A stretch of DNA of 54,765 nt from UMGS1668 sp035447605 (GCA_035447605.1 DAOTHJ010000014.1:1-54765); one strand, 5' to 3'; positions 1-9,060 are shown, counted from the stretch's first letter. The notes: generated by a model from the letters alone, not told the origin. Translations and numbers: made by a program.

Positions 1-44
1 TTTTCAAGGTCCTGTTCGCTCCCTCTTTCCGAGACAGCTCTGCT

Positions 45-73
45 AGTATACCATCCTGAGCAACCGGTGTCAA
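45..73 (-). promoter_or_regulatory. sigma-A promoter reading leftward out of the window
   Basis: On the minus strand, TTGACA (68-73) and TATACT (45-50) are separated by exactly 17 bp, a near-consensus vegetative promoter. The transcript would leave the window at its left edge, so the gene it serves is not visible. The first 40 bases after it contain an AAAGAGGGAG stretch but no start codon I can support. Confidence 0.65.
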
Positions 74-179
74 GATGTATTTCTCCAAAAAAGCGAAAAA
101 TATTCCGGTCATTTTGCACATAGCTTGACCGGATCAAGGATGAGCATCTTCTCCCATTTTTGTCCGAAGAGCGGCGTGC

Positions 180-299
180 TCAAAAGAGGGTGCTCTTGAG
201 GGCAAAAAACGCATAGAGGAAAAGAAACGCTGCGACGAATCCAAGGGCGATGAGTGCCGTGGTCAGTTTATCCTTGAGTTTGTCCTTGTTAATTTTCAA
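180..299 (-). CDS. 39-residue single-pass membrane peptide, unknown function
   Basis: A short frame begins at TTG (299-297), eight bases after a perfect GGAGG, and ends at TGA (182-180). The product has a basic N-terminus (KINKDKLKDK), one hydrophobic helix at about residues 13-34 (TTALIALGFVAAFLFLYAFF) and a short tail. It has its own promoter at 329-357 and is divergent from the ABC transporter operon, so the two may share regulation. I do not recognise a family. The strong ribosome-binding site and promoter are the main evidence that it is real. Confidence 0.6.
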   Translation of the reverse strand: MKINKDKLKDKLTTALIALGFVAAFLFLYAFFALKSTLF

Positions 300-328
300 A
301 ATGACCGCCTCCTTTGCGCGTTGGATTT

Positions 329-357
329 ATTATACTGTATCTTCATCGGAAAATCAA
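329..357 (-). promoter_or_regulatory. promoter of the 39-residue membrane peptide
   Basis: Minus-strand TTGATT (352-357), a 17-bp spacer and TATAAT (329-334). It lies back to back with the plus-strand promoter at 364-391, with only 6 bp between the two -35 elements, so a regulator bound here could affect both. Confidence 0.6.
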
Positions 358-363
358 ATCCCT

Positions 364-391
364 TTGATTTTCTCTTTTGCGCTGATATAAT
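364..391 (+). promoter_or_regulatory. promoter of the ABC transporter operon
   Basis: Plus-strand TTGATT (364-369), 16-bp spacer, TATAAT (386-391), about 140 bp before the ATPase start. The long leader contains the palindrome described at 413-427. Confidence 0.5.
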
Positions 392-412
392 ATAAAGGAA
401 TATATAATAATA

Positions 413-427
413 AGGAAATTATTTCCT
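413..427. promoter_or_regulatory. palindrome in the ABC operon leader, possible operator
   Basis: AGGAAAT-T-ATTTCCT is a perfect 7-bp inverted repeat lying just downstream of the plus-strand promoter. A related half (AGGAAATTCAC, followed by AAATTTCTC) occurs about 45 bp further on. The position suits a repressor site, but no regulator gene is adjacent. Confidence 0.3.
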
Positions 428-532
428 ATTATCACAAGAAAATCACGATGAATTAAAAGGAAATTCACAAATTTCTCTTTGGAATCTGATATGATAAACC
501 ATGTTCACAGAGAGGAAATTGGAGGGATGGCA

Positions 533-1483
533 ATGATTGAGGTACAGCATCTCGTCAAGCAGTACGGATCGAAGCGCGCGGTCGACGATATCAGCTTCAC
601 GGTCCGGGACGGCGAGATCCTCGGCTTTCTCGGCCCGAACGGCGCGGGAAAATCTACCACGATGAATATTCTGACCGGATATGTCTCCGCCACCTCCGGA
701 ACCGTGGCCATTGACGGGCACGAGATTCTGGAGGAACCGCTGGAAGCGAAAAAGAAGATCGGCTATCTGCCGGAGATGCCTCCGCTCTACGTCGACATGA
801 CGGTGGAGGAATATCTGAGCTTCGTGTTCGATCTCAAAAAGGTTAAGCTGCCCAAACAGCAGCATATCGAAGAGGTCTGCAATCTGGTCCGCATCGGCGA
901 CGTGCGCGGGCGGGTGATCCGTCACCTCTCCAAAGGTTACCGGCAGAGGGTCGGCCTGGCGCAGGCGCTGCTCGGCAGCCCGGATGTCCTGATTTTGGAC
1001 GAGCCCACCGTCGGCCTCGATCCGAAGCAGATCATCGAGATCCGCACGCTGATCCGGGAGCTCGGCGAACACCACACCGTGATCCTCTCCTCGCACATTC
1101 TGCCGGAGGTTCAGGCCGTCTGCGACCGCGTCATTGTTATCAACAAAGGCCGGCTCGTGGCGGACGGCACGCCGGAGGAGCTCTCCCATGCCCTCTCCAC
1201 CGACCACAAACTGACGGTCCGCGTCGAAGGACCGGAGGCGGAGATTCTGGAAACGTTCCGCCGCCTCAGGCATATCGACAAGGCGGAGTCGCTCGGCGAA
1301 CGGGAGCCCGGCTGCTACGATTTCAACGTGGAGGCCGCCTCCGGATACGACATCCGCAGGAGCGTCTCCGGGGCCGTTTTTGAGCACGGATGGGCCTTGC
1401 TCGGGATGCGCAGCTCGGAACTCTCCCTCGAAGATATCTTCTTACAGCTTACGGAAGATCCTACGGAAGGAGGCGACGTGTAA
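533..1483 (+). CDS. ABC transporter ATP-binding protein, GldA-like
   Basis: Cytoplasmic ATPase of an ABC-2 type transporter; it would power the membrane protein encoded next. Walker A GPNGAGKST is at about residues 34-42, signature LSKGYRQ at 132-138, Walker B VLILDEP at 152-158 and the H-loop histidine near 188, followed by a C-terminal regulatory region of about 100 residues, as in the GldA/CcmA family. The ATG at 533 is chosen because GGAGG lies seven bases upstream; in-frame ATGs at 491 and 527 have no well-placed site. The stop overlaps the next start (TAATG), so the genes are translationally coupled. The substrate cannot be told from sequence. Confidence 0.9.
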   Translation: MIEVQHLVKQYGSKRAVDDISFTVRDGEILGFLGPNGAGKSTTMNILTGYVSATSGTVAIDGHEILEEPLEAKKKIGYLPEMPPLYVDMTVEEYLSFVFDLKKVKLPKQQHIEEVCNLVRIGDVRGRVIRHLSKGYRQRVGLAQALLGSPDVLILDEPTVGLDPKQIIEIRTLIRELGEHHTVILSSHILPEVQAVCDRVIVINKGRLVADGTPEELSHALSTDHKLTVRVEGPEAEILETFRRLRHIDKAESLGEREPGCYDFNVEAASGYDIRRSVSGAVFEHGWALLGMRSSELSLEDIFLQLTEDPTEGGDV

Positions 1484-2184
1484 TGGGAGCGATTCTGCGG
1501 CGTGAACTGAACGCCTATTTCCGCGGCGCGATCGGCTATGTGTATCTCGCGCTGTTTTTTGCCTTCACGGGCGTCATCTATTTTATTATTGTTTATAGCG
1601 GGCTCTCCTCGATGATGTACACGTTTGCCTATGCGTTTTATATCGGCATGTACCTGATTCCGCTTCTGACGATGCGGCTCTTAAGCGAGGACCGCAAGCT
1701 CCGCACCGACCAGCTCCTGCTAACGTCACCGGTCCGTCTCTCGGAACTCGTCGTCGGCAAATTTCTGGCGGCGTTTCTTGTCTTTGCGCTCGGCATCTCC
1801 ATGATGATCCCGGAGGCGGTGGTCCTCTCAGCCTTTTCGGCGTTCGACTGGCCGGTCTTCTTCACCAGCCTCGTCGGCATTTTGCTTCTTGGGGCGGCAA
1901 GCATCGCCATCTGCATGCTCTTCTCCGCGCTGACCGAAAACCAGATCATTGCGGCCGTCCTCGGCTTCGTCTCGATGCTGCTGCTCTCCATTCTGGATCA
2001 GTTTGCCTCCGTGGTTTCCTCCGAAACCATCAAAAACGCCCTGCTCGGCCTGAGCTTCTATACCCGCTTTTTTAACCTCACGCTCGGCGTGATCGATTTT
2101 TCCGATGTCTTCTTCTTCTTCTCGGTGACCGGCGTGTTTCTTTTCCTGACCGCCCGCGTCCTTGAGAAGCAGAGATGGAGCTGA
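1483..2184 (+). CDS. ABC-2 family permease, GldF-like
   Basis: Integral membrane subunit of the ABC system, 233 residues with about six hydrophobic helices (for example around residues 17-37, 46-65, 94-120, 130-150, 160-178 and 207-225). It begins MGAILRRELNAYFRGAIGYV, the usual start of this permease family. The upstream AAGGAGG fixes the start at 1483; the frame is open further upstream, but that part overlaps the ATPase gene. It ends just before the GldG-like gene, whose ribosome site overlaps its 3' end. In Bacteroidetes the homologues take part in gliding motility; in Firmicutes the role of such clusters is not established. Confidence 0.85.
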   Translation: MGAILRRELNAYFRGAIGYVYLALFFAFTGVIYFIIVYSGLSSMMYTFAYAFYIGMYLIPLLTMRLLSEDRKLRTDQLLLTSPVRLSELVVGKFLAAFLVFALGISMMIPEAVVLSAFSAFDWPVFFTSLVGILLLGAASIAICMLFSALTENQIIAAVLGFVSMLLLSILDQFASVVSSETIKNALLGLSFYTRFFNLTLGVIDFSDVFFFFSVTGVFLFLTARVLEKQRWS

Positions 2185-2198
2185 AAGGAGGTAGCAGG

Positions 2199-3824
2199 AT
2201 GAACGAAAAAGAAAAGAACCTCCCGGAAGAGACTCCGGAGACCGGAACTCCCGCCGCGGAACAGGATTCCGTGGATGAAGCCCTCGATGAGATCGAGGAA
2301 AAAGTGACCACGGATGCCGAAGCCGAACAGAAGGCGGACGCCGCCGAGGATGCCGCCGTCGTCTCGGCGCTGGATTCGCGCCTCGCTCAGAAGCGCCGCC
2401 GCAAATTCGGCGTCATTGCTACGCTGATTACCGTCGGAGTCGTCGCGGCCGCCGTGGTGCTCAATATCCTTATCGGCGAACTGATGGACCGCTATCCGCT
2501 GAGTATCGACCTCACCTCGGATTCTCTCTATGAGATCTCGGATGAGACGATCGACTATATTCAAAACCTCGATCAGAACATCACGATTCACGTCCTCGCG
2601 ACGAAGGAGAATCTCTCTTATTCCTATGATTACATGGATCTCGTACAGGCCGGCAAGACGCTCGACGCCTTTGCGCAGAATTCCGACAAAATCACGGTCG
2701 ATTACATCGATCTGGCGGCCAATCCGACCTTTGCCGCCAACTATCCGGATTATGACCTCAAAGCCTACGATGTGATCTTTGAGAGCGCTGCGGCGGACGG
2801 TTCCGGCAGCAACGTCTCCGTTCTCAATTTCTCCGATATGTTTGATTATTCCTACGACGACAACCAGAATCTCACCTCCTCCTCCCATGTGGAGCAGAGC
2901 GTGCTCAACGAGATCCTGTATGTGGTGAGCGGCGAGCGGCCGAAAGTCGCCTTCATCGGCGGATTCGGCGAGCTTGCCTCCGACAGCCTGCAAACCCTCG
3001 TTAAAGGCAACAACTACGAGGCCGTCACATGGAACCTTGTGACGGAGGAGGCCCCGGAAGGCGCCGACATTGCCGTCTGGTTCGGGCCGGAGAACGACCC
3101 GGATGAAGATACGCTCAAAAAGATCGACACGTTCCTCGCGGGCGGCGGAAAGCTGCTCCTCTTTACAGACCCCTATTGCAGCAGCTCCAATCAGCCTACC
3201 CTCTCCGCGTTTCTTGGAGAATGGGGCCTCGGCGCAATCGACGGTTTCGCCTTTGAGACGGATTCCTCCAAAATGGTGGGTACGGCGCCGTATTTCCCGA
3301 TCGTCGACTTCGACGACACGGAGTACTCCTCCGGGCTTGAGGCTTCCGGCACCTATGTCGCCTTTTACCTTGCGCGGCCGCTTGAGGTCCTTTTTGAGAG
3401 CAAAGGGGACATCTCGGCCAAGGTGCTGCTCTCTCTCTCCGAGACATCCGGTTACCACGACCCGAGCCTCATCAACAACTACACGCCGCAGGATGCCGAC
3501 ATCGTCGGTAATGTGACGGTCGCGGCCGAGAGCGAGAATGCCTCGACCGGCGGCAAGGTCTTCCTGTTCGGCTCCACCTATTCCTTCGACTCCGACTTTC
3601 TGACGACGAGCGTCCTCTCCAATGCGGAATACATCGTCGGCGTGCTCAATACGCTCTCGGAGCGTGAAGATACCGTCACGATCGCGCCGAAGAACGTCTC
3701 CGGCGAGGCCAATACGATGACCGGCTCCAACGTCATCATCAGCTCGGCCGCGTTCATCGTCGTGATTCCGTTCGGTGTGCTTGCGGCCGGCATCTGGGTG
3801 CTGATCCGCCGCCGCCATATGTGA
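2199..3824 (+). CDS. GldG-like ABC-system auxiliary protein
   Basis: A 541-residue protein with an acidic cytoplasmic N-terminus (about residues 1-55), a TM helix at about 70-93, a large extracytoplasmic domain, and a second TM helix close to the C-terminus followed by IRRRHM. This two-helix layout, and the LSIDLTSDSLYEIS segment just after the first helix, match the GldG family that accompanies GldA/GldF-type transporters. AAAGGAGG overlapping the permease stop places the start at 2199. It probably forms a complex with the ATPase and permease. The alanine/glutamate-rich N-terminal extension of about 60 residues is longer than I would expect for the family. Confidence 0.8.
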   Translation: MNEKEKNLPEETPETGTPAAEQDSVDEALDEIEEKVTTDAEAEQKADAAEDAAVVSALDSRLAQKRRRKFGVIATLITVGVVAAAVVLNILIGELMDRYPLSIDLTSDSLYEISDETIDYIQNLDQNITIHVLATKENLSYSYDYMDLVQAGKTLDAFAQNSDKITVDYIDLAANPTFAANYPDYDLKAYDVIFESAAADGSGSNVSVLNFSDMFDYSYDDNQNLTSSSHVEQSVLNEILYVVSGERPKVAFIGGFGELASDSLQTLVKGNNYEAVTWNLVTEEAPEGADIAVWFGPENDPDEDTLKKIDTFLAGGGKLLLFTDPYCSSSNQPTLSAFLGEWGLGAIDGFAFETDSSKMVGTAPYFPIVDFDDTEYSSGLEASGTYVAFYLARPLEVLFESKGDISAKVLLSLSETSGYHDPSLINNYTPQDADIVGNVTVAAESENASTGGKVFLFGSTYSFDSDFLTTSVLSNAEYIVGVLNTLSEREDTVTIAPKNVSGEANTMTGSNVIISSAAFIVVIPFGVLAAGIWVLIRRRHM

Positions 3825-3832
3825 GGCCGCCC

Positions 3833-5329
3833 ATGAAAAGACAGACAAAAACCCTGATCGCCGTGCTCGGCGTGTTTGTCCTGCTCTGCGGGGCGCTCGC
3901 GGCCGTTCTGCTGACGGATCCCGGCGAGGGAACGGAGGAAACCTCGGAAGCCGAATCGGAACCCGAGTCCATTTCGCTCGTCGCGCGGGAATATGCGGAG
4001 CTTGTCTCCGTCTCCGTCCAGGGCGTGGGCGAACTCTATGCGGTCGGCACCGGGGACGCCACCACCGAGATCCCGGCGCTTTCGGGCCTGCCGGTCAATG
4101 CCGGGTCGCTCGCCTATATCGCCAAATATGCCACCACGATGACCGCTCAGCGGGAGATCGACGCCTCCGCCGGCCTTGAGGAATTCGGCCTTGCGGATAA
4201 CAGCGGCACTCCCGTCGTCACGGTAAAATATACGGACGGCGCCGAGGTCACGCTCCGTATCGGAGACGAGGTCCCGGCGGCCTCCCCCTCGAGCAACTAC
4301 GTGCTCTTCGACGGGAAGGTCTATACGATGTACCACGCCCATCTCAAGTACTTTTTGATGGAGCCGAAGGAGTATCTCGACACGGATATCACGCCGACTT
4401 CCTCCGATTCCTCCACCGGGAACTATCTCTACGAGCTTGTCTCGATGACCGTGGGCGGCCGGCGCCTTGAGGAACCGTTCATCGTCTATGCCGCCGGCGC
4501 GGAGGATGATTCTTCCGCTTCCGTTTTTACGGCGGATGTGATCTCCGCCGGCGGGGAGATCTACCCGATGGCCTCCGACACCTGCCTCAAACTGATCTAC
4601 TCCCCCTTTGATCTCGATGCCGCCGACATCGTCTCCTACTTCTCCACCGACGAGGATCTCGCCGCCTGCGGGCTCGACGACCCGTGGGCGACCGTCGATC
4701 TTCAAGCGACCTACGTCGGCGACGGCACCGGGGAGGAAAAACCGGTGCATTTCAAGCTCCTTGCCTCCGAGCCGGATGCCGACGGCCGCGTCTGCGTGAT
4801 GATTGAGGGGGTCCCCGTGATCTACGCGATCGACGAGCCGACCGGAGATTCGTGGTACCGCGCCGATTACCGGGATTACGTCAGTTCCTACATGCTGATG
4901 CCCTCGGTCTCCGATGTCGACGAGCTCTCGCTTGAGACGCCGGACGGCGACTTCGTCTTCGGCATTCAGCACGGCGAGGCCGGCTCCTTCCTCACGGCGG
5001 ACGCATGGTCCTCCTATCCGGGAACGCCCTCCTCCGCCGTCCTCTCCGACGCGGCGACTTTCTCCGCCTTCTACGAGACGCTGGTCGGCGCCGAGAACGA
5101 CGGATGGGCCGAGGTTCCCGCCGACACGGAGCTCGTCTCCGTGCTGAAGGTGACCTACCGCTATGCCGACGGTGAGGATACGCTCGAATTCTTTGAAGGT
5201 CCGGCCCGCCAGAATTATGTGGCTGTCAATGGAACGGTGCACTTCGTGATCCGAAGCTCCTATACGGAATCGGTGATCGCCGCCGCATCCGCCCTGATGA
5301 CCGGCTCCGGGGCCTCCGAATCTTCTTGA
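3833..5329 (+). CDS. DUF4340-type membrane-anchored protein
   Basis: Last gene of the ABC operon, 498 residues. It has one N-terminal TM helix or uncleaved signal (residues 7-27), then an acidic linker, then a long extracytoplasmic region. DUF4340 proteins commonly follow GldG-like genes, and the order here (ATPase, permease, GldG-like, DUF4340) is that arrangement. The start is taken as ATG 3833; a GTG four codons earlier is possible but overlaps the previous gene. No enzymatic motif is visible. The role is presumably structural or substrate-related within the transporter complex. Confidence 0.75.
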   Translation: MKRQTKTLIAVLGVFVLLCGALAAVLLTDPGEGTEETSEAESEPESISLVAREYAELVSVSVQGVGELYAVGTGDATTEIPALSGLPVNAGSLAYIAKYATTMTAQREIDASAGLEEFGLADNSGTPVVTVKYTDGAEVTLRIGDEVPAASPSSNYVLFDGKVYTMYHAHLKYFLMEPKEYLDTDITPTSSDSSTGNYLYELVSMTVGGRRLEEPFIVYAAGAEDDSSASVFTADVISAGGEIYPMASDTCLKLIYSPFDLDAADIVSYFSTDEDLAACGLDDPWATVDLQATYVGDGTGEEKPVHFKLLASEPDADGRVCVMIEGVPVIYAIDEPTGDSWYRADYRDYVSSYMLMPSVSDVDELSLETPDGDFVFGIQHGEAGSFLTADAWSSYPGTPSSAVLSDAATFSAFYETLVGAENDGWAEVPADTELVSVLKVTYRYADGEDTLEFFEGPARQNYVAVNGTVHFVIRSSYTESVIAAASALMTGSGASESS

Positions 5330-5337
5330 AAAAAGTA

Positions 5338-5367
5338 TTGACAAAGCCCTTCCCGATAGAATATAAT
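5338..5367 (+). promoter_or_regulatory. promoter of the tRNA pair
   Basis: TTGACA (5338-5343), 18-bp spacer, TATAAT (5362-5367), ending about 30 bases before the first tRNA. Both hexamers are perfect consensus, as expected for a stable-RNA promoter. Confidence 0.85.
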
Positions 5368-5396
5368 GTTACTCGTCCCTGTGAAGGGACGAATAT

Positions 5397-5473
5397 GGCG
5401 GCATAGCTCAGTTGGCTAGAGCATTCGGTTCATACCCGAAGTGTCGATGGTTCAAGTCCATTTGCCGCTACCA
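5397..5473 (+). tRNA. tRNA-Met (CAT), elongator type
   Basis: A 77-nt cloverleaf with encoded CCA. The acceptor stem GGCGGCA pairs with TGCCGCT (one G-T pair); the D arm is GCTC/GAGC; the anticodon stem TTCGG/CCGAA holds the loop TTCATAC. The anticodon stem lacks the three G-C pairs of initiator tRNA, and the first base pair can form, so it is an elongator methionine tRNA; a lysidine-modified tRNA-Ile2 cannot be fully excluded by eye. Confidence 0.92.
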
Positions 5474-5548
5474 GGCCCGTTGGTCAAGCGGTTAAGACAC
5501 GGCCCTTTCACGGCTGTAACGTGGGTTCGATTCCCGCACGGGTCACCA
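5474..5548 (+). tRNA. tRNA-Glu (TTC)
   Basis: A 75-nt cloverleaf with encoded CCA that begins at the base after the CCA of tRNA-Met, so the two must be separated by processing. The acceptor GGCCCGT pairs with ACGGGTC; the anticodon stem CGGCC/GGCTG holds the loop CTTTCAC, anticodon TTC. Confidence 0.93.
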
Positions 5549-5585
5549 AAAAAGGCATCCTGATTTTCAGGGTGCCTTTTTCCTT
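5549..5585 (+). terminator. intrinsic terminator of the tRNA pair
   Basis: Stem AGGCATCCTG / CAGGGTGCCT with a four-base loop, followed by a T-run. It starts directly after the tRNA-Glu CCA. Confidence 0.85.
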
Positions 5586-5749
5586 ATCTTTTTTTATCTC
5601 CTCTCCGGCTGTGTTTTTTTCGGCGCGGTGTGGCGCCGAGGAAGAAGGAGGCAGAGGATTTTTAAAAAATTCCCTCAGAATTCACATTTTGTTTATCAAA
5701 GTCGCTTTGCGCTGCGATATAATTGCATCCAGAAAGCGAGGGATCTATC

Positions 5750-6583
5750 ATGTGGCAAAGATCGAGACTGAAAGAGGAGGCCAAACGGATTCTCCGGCGG
5801 AATTACTGGATGCCGTTTCTGGTCACCTTTGTATTCGGCCTGATTTCCGGCGGCAGCAGTGGATTTTTCTCCGGGGTATCCAGCAGCTCTTCGTTTCGCA
5901 ATAACTTCGACGACTTCGCCTTTTCTTCGGGGACGGGCTCGGGGGTTTACGCCTTTCGTTCGTTCTTTGAGCAATTAGGCGATAAGATTGGGCGGTATCT
6001 TGAAAACCCGGCGGTGGCGATCTCGGTGACCCTGATGATCATCGCGGCCATCGGCTTCGCAATGGTCATCTCCTACGGATATATGGCCTTCGTCGCCCTG
6101 CCGCTGCAGGTTGGCATGCGCCGCTACTTCATGGAGAACCGTGGTTTCAAATCCGCATTCGGACGCCTATTTTGGGCATTCGGCCACGGCAGCTACCTCC
6201 ATATCGTCAAGATCATGTTCATCCGGGAGCTGAAGATCTTTCTCTGGTCTCTGCTGTTTGTCATCCCGGGCATCATCAAGTCCTATGAGTATTACATGAT
6301 CCCGTATATCCTCTCCGAAAACCCGAATATCTCCATGGACCGTGCGTTTGAGCTCTCCCGCCGGATGACGCAGGGCGAAAAATGGGAGATCTTCGTGATG
6401 GAGCTCTCCTTCATCGGCTGGTACGTGCTTTGCGCTTTCACCTGCGGCATCGGCTTCTACTTCCTGATGCCCTACATCGAGGCTTCCAGAGCCGAGCTCT
6501 ATGAAGTCATGCGTGAAAAGGCCCACGGCCTCGGCTTCTCCGATTTCGGCGAGCTGCCCGGATATATGCCCGGCCAGTATTAA
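5750..6583 (+). CDS. DUF975 family membrane protein
   Basis: A 277-residue multi-pass membrane protein. The MWQRSRLKEEAKRILRRNYW start, the serine/phenylalanine-rich extracytoplasmic loop (about residues 35-70) and the segment PGIIKSYEYYMIPYILSENP are typical of DUF975. A TATAAT at 5718-5723 lies about 30 bp upstream. Expressed as its own unit between the tRNA terminator and the shared terminator at 6623. ATG 5750 is preferred over an upstream ATG at 5723, which lies in the promoter. The function of the family is unknown. Confidence 0.8.
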   Translation: MWQRSRLKEEAKRILRRNYWMPFLVTFVFGLISGGSSGFFSGVSSSSSFRNNFDDFAFSSGTGSGVYAFRSFFEQLGDKIGRYLENPAVAISVTLMIIAAIGFAMVISYGYMAFVALPLQVGMRRYFMENRGFKSAFGRLFWAFGHGSYLHIVKIMFIRELKIFLWSLLFVIPGIIKSYEYYMIPYILSENPNISMDRAFELSRRMTQGEKWEIFVMELSFIGWYVLCAFTCGIGFYFLMPYIEASRAELYEVMREKAHGLGFSDFGELPGYMPGQY

Positions 6584-6622
6584 TTCTCAACGGCATCGGG
6601 CTTTTCCGTTCCCTCAATAATT

Positions 6623-6658
6623 AAAATGAGCACCGCTTTTCGGCGGTGCTCATTTTTT
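6623..6658. terminator. bidirectional terminator between DUF975 gene and EamA gene
   Basis: Perfect 12-bp stem ATGAGCACCGC.../...GGCGGTGCTCAT with a short loop, an A-run on the left and a T-run on the right, between two convergent genes. Confidence 0.9.
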
Positions 6659-6671
6659 ATGAAATTCATAT

Positions 6672-7592
6672 CTATGGAGAAACCGGTTCTTCCTCGCTTT
6701 TTTTCTTTCCGGCAAGCAGCGATCCCACGAGGATCAGCAAAATGCCGGCGGCGGAGAAGGCCGTCATGGGCTCGTGCAGGATGATGACGGAGATCATCAC
6801 CGCCATCGCCGGCCCACTGTAAATATAAAGGCCGGAGGTCAGAATCCCGAGGTTCCGCACCGCGATGTTCCAAAGGATGTAGCAAAACAGCGAGCAGAAC
6901 AGCGAGAGATGCACGAAACACAGCAGGGTTTCCGGCCGGAGGAACCGTTCCGCGCCGATCCGGAACTCCGTGAACGGGAGGATCGGCAGCATGAAGACGA
7001 TGCCCCAGAAAAAGGTCCGCCGGATCAGCGCGATCTCCGGATATCCTTCGGCGCCAACCTTACGGTTGAGGACGCTGTAAAGGGCCCACGAGAGCGCGCC
7101 TCCGAGCGCCATCAGGTCTCCCGTCGGGCGGAAGTCCATCGCGCCGCTTGTCTCCACCGTGACGATCGCAGCTCCGGCGACCGCCATCAGGCAGCCGGTC
7201 ACAAACGTCGGCGTAAAGGTTCTCTCTTTATAAAAGACCCGGTTCAGCACCGCGATCATCAGGCCGCAGATGCTCATCAGCACGCCGACGTTCGACACGG
7301 TTGTCAGCGTCAGCGCGGTATTTTGAAAGAAGTAGTAGGCGGTGACACCGGTGATGCCAAGGCCCATCAGCGGAAGCTCTTTTTTCCAGCTGCGGAAGGG
7401 GATTCCCCGCGGCGCGATCAGCCAGAGCAGCGGATAGGCCAGCAAAAAGCGGAAGAAACTGAGCTCCATCGGTGTGAAATCCTCAAGCAGCATCTTCACC
7501 GAGAGATAGGAGGTGTTCCAGAAAAACATCGCCGTTCCGGCACAGAGATGGCCGAACCACCTGCTCCCCTGAAAATCGGGCTTATTCAACAT
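6672..7592 (-). CDS. EamA/DMT superfamily transporter
   Basis: A 306-residue inner-membrane protein with about ten hydrophobic helices in two homologous halves (YxxxVKMLLEDFTPMELSFFR in the first, LGGALSWALYSVLNRK in the second), the EamA repeat pattern of drug/metabolite transporters. Its start overlaps the 3' end of guaB by 11 bases and lacks a clear Shine-Dalgarno site, so it is probably translated by coupling to guaB. The substrate is unknown; the pairing with guaB could reflect purine-related export, but that is only an inference from position. Confidence 0.85.
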   Translation of the reverse strand: MLNKPDFQGSRWFGHLCAGTAMFFWNTSYLSVKMLLEDFTPMELSFFRFLLAYPLLWLIAPRGIPFRSWKKELPLMGLGITGVTAYYFFQNTALTLTTVSNVGVLMSICGLMIAVLNRVFYKERTFTPTFVTGCLMAVAGAAIVTVETSGAMDFRPTGDLMALGGALSWALYSVLNRKVGAEGYPEIALIRRTFFWGIVFMLPILPFTEFRIGAERFLRPETLLCFVHLSLFCSLFCYILWNIAVRNLGILTSGLYIYSGPAMAVMISVIILHEPMTAFSAAGILLILVGSLLAGKKKSEEEPVSP

Positions 7593-9060
7593 GGACGGAG
7601 TAGTTCGGCGCTTCTTTGGTGATATAGATGTCGTGCGGATGGCTCTCGCGGAGACCGGCGTTCGTGATCCGGACGAACTGTGCCCTCTCCTGAAGCTCGG
7701 CGATTGTGCGGCAGCCGCAGTAGCCCATGCCCGCGCGGAGACCGCCGAGCATCTGGTAGACCGCCTCGGAGACGGTGCCTTTGTACGGCACGCGGCCTTC
7801 GACGCCTTCCGGAACCAGTTTTTTATTGTCTTCCTGGAAATAGCGGTCCTTGCTGCCCTTCGCCATCGAGGCGAGGCTGCCCATGCCGCGGTAGACCTTG
7901 AAGTTCCGGCCCTGATAGATTTCCATCTCGCCCGGCGCCTCTTCGCAGCCGGCCATCATGGAGCCAAGCATGACCGCGTTTCCGCCGGCCGCCAGCGCCT
8001 TGACGATGTCTCCGGAATATTTGATGCCGCCGTCGGCAATGACCGGAATACCGTACTTCTGCGCGGCGCAGGCGGCATCATAGATCGCCGTGATCTGCGG
8101 CACGCCGATGCCGGCGACCACACGGGTGGTGCAGATGGAGCCCGGGCCGATACCGACCTTGATCGCGTCGGCGCCGGCCTTGATCAGATCTTCCGTGGCT
8201 TCGGCGGTCGCGACGTTTCCGGCGATCAGGGCGATCTCCGGGAAGGCGGATTTGACCATCTCGACGCAGCGGATGATGCCCGCGCTGTGGCCGTGGGCGG
8301 AATCGAGCACGAGCACGTCGACTTCCGCGTCCACCAGCGCCTGTGCGCGTTCAAGCACGTTGCCGGTGACGCCGATCGCGGCGCCGCAGAGCAGTCTGCC
8401 GTCCTTATCCCTCGAGGAATTCGGGTAGCGGACCGCTTTTTCGATATCTTTAATCGTGATCAGACCCTTGAGCTTGCCCTGCTTGTTGACGAGCGGCAGC
8501 TTTTCGATCTTATGCGTACGCAGAATCTCCTGCGCTTCTTTGAGCGTAGTGCCCACCGGGGCGGTGATCAGGTGCTCTTTCGTCATGACTTCGCTGATTT
8601 TCACGTTGAAATCGCTTAAAAAGCGCATGTCTCGGTTTGTGATGATGCCGACGAGATAGCCGTTTTCGTCACAGATCGGCACGCCGCTGATGCGGTATTT
8701 CGCCATCAGTTCATTGGCGTCGGAGGCCAGATGATCCGGGGAAAGGAAAAACGGGTTGACGATGACGCCGTTTTCGGAGCGCTTCACTTTGTCGACCTCG
8801 TCGGCCTGCGCTTCGATGGTCATGTTCTTATGAATGATGCCGATGCCGCCCTCCCGCGAAATGGCGATGGCCATCGCGGATTCGGTGACCGTATCCATGG
8901 CGGCGGTCATGACCGGCGCATTCAGCCTGATGTCACGGGCAAGTGTCGTCGTGACGTCGACCTCTTTGGGCAGCACGTCGGACTTGGCCGGGATCAGCAG
9001 TACATCGTCGAACGTGAGCCCCTCTTTTACAAACTTGTTTTCGTAATTCGCATTCAGCAT
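7582..9060 (-). CDS. guaB: IMP dehydrogenase
   Basis: Oxidises IMP to XMP with NAD+, the committed step of GMP synthesis. It is 492 residues, the normal length. The TIM-barrel core is interrupted by a tandem CBS pair at about residues 98-210; the catalytic loop GPGSICTTR carries the active-site cysteine at about residue 310; a K/RYF-type flap follows (KDRYFQ). The start is set by AAGGGGAATCTT just upstream. The promoter is at 9120-9148. EamA follows as an overlapping second gene. Confidence 0.97.
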   Translation of the reverse strand: MLNANYENKFVKEGLTFDDVLLIPAKSDVLPKEVDVTTTLARDIRLNAPVMTAAMDTVTESAMAIAISREGGIGIIHKNMTIEAQADEVDKVKRSENGVIVNPFFLSPDHLASDANELMAKYRISGVPICDENGYLVGIITNRDMRFLSDFNVKISEVMTKEHLITAPVGTTLKEAQEILRTHKIEKLPLVNKQGKLKGLITIKDIEKAVRYPNSSRDKDGRLLCGAAIGVTGNVLERAQALVDAEVDVLVLDSAHGHSAGIIRCVEMVKSAFPEIALIAGNVATAEATEDLIKAGADAIKVGIGPGSICTTRVVAGIGVPQITAIYDAACAAQKYGIPVIADGGIKYSGDIVKALAAGGNAVMLGSMMAGCEEAPGEMEIYQGRNFKVYRGMGSLASMAKGSKDRYFQEDNKKLVPEGVEGRVPYKGTVSEAVYQMLGGLRAGMGYCGCRTIAELQERAQFVRITNAGLRESHPHDIYITKEAPNYSVHVE

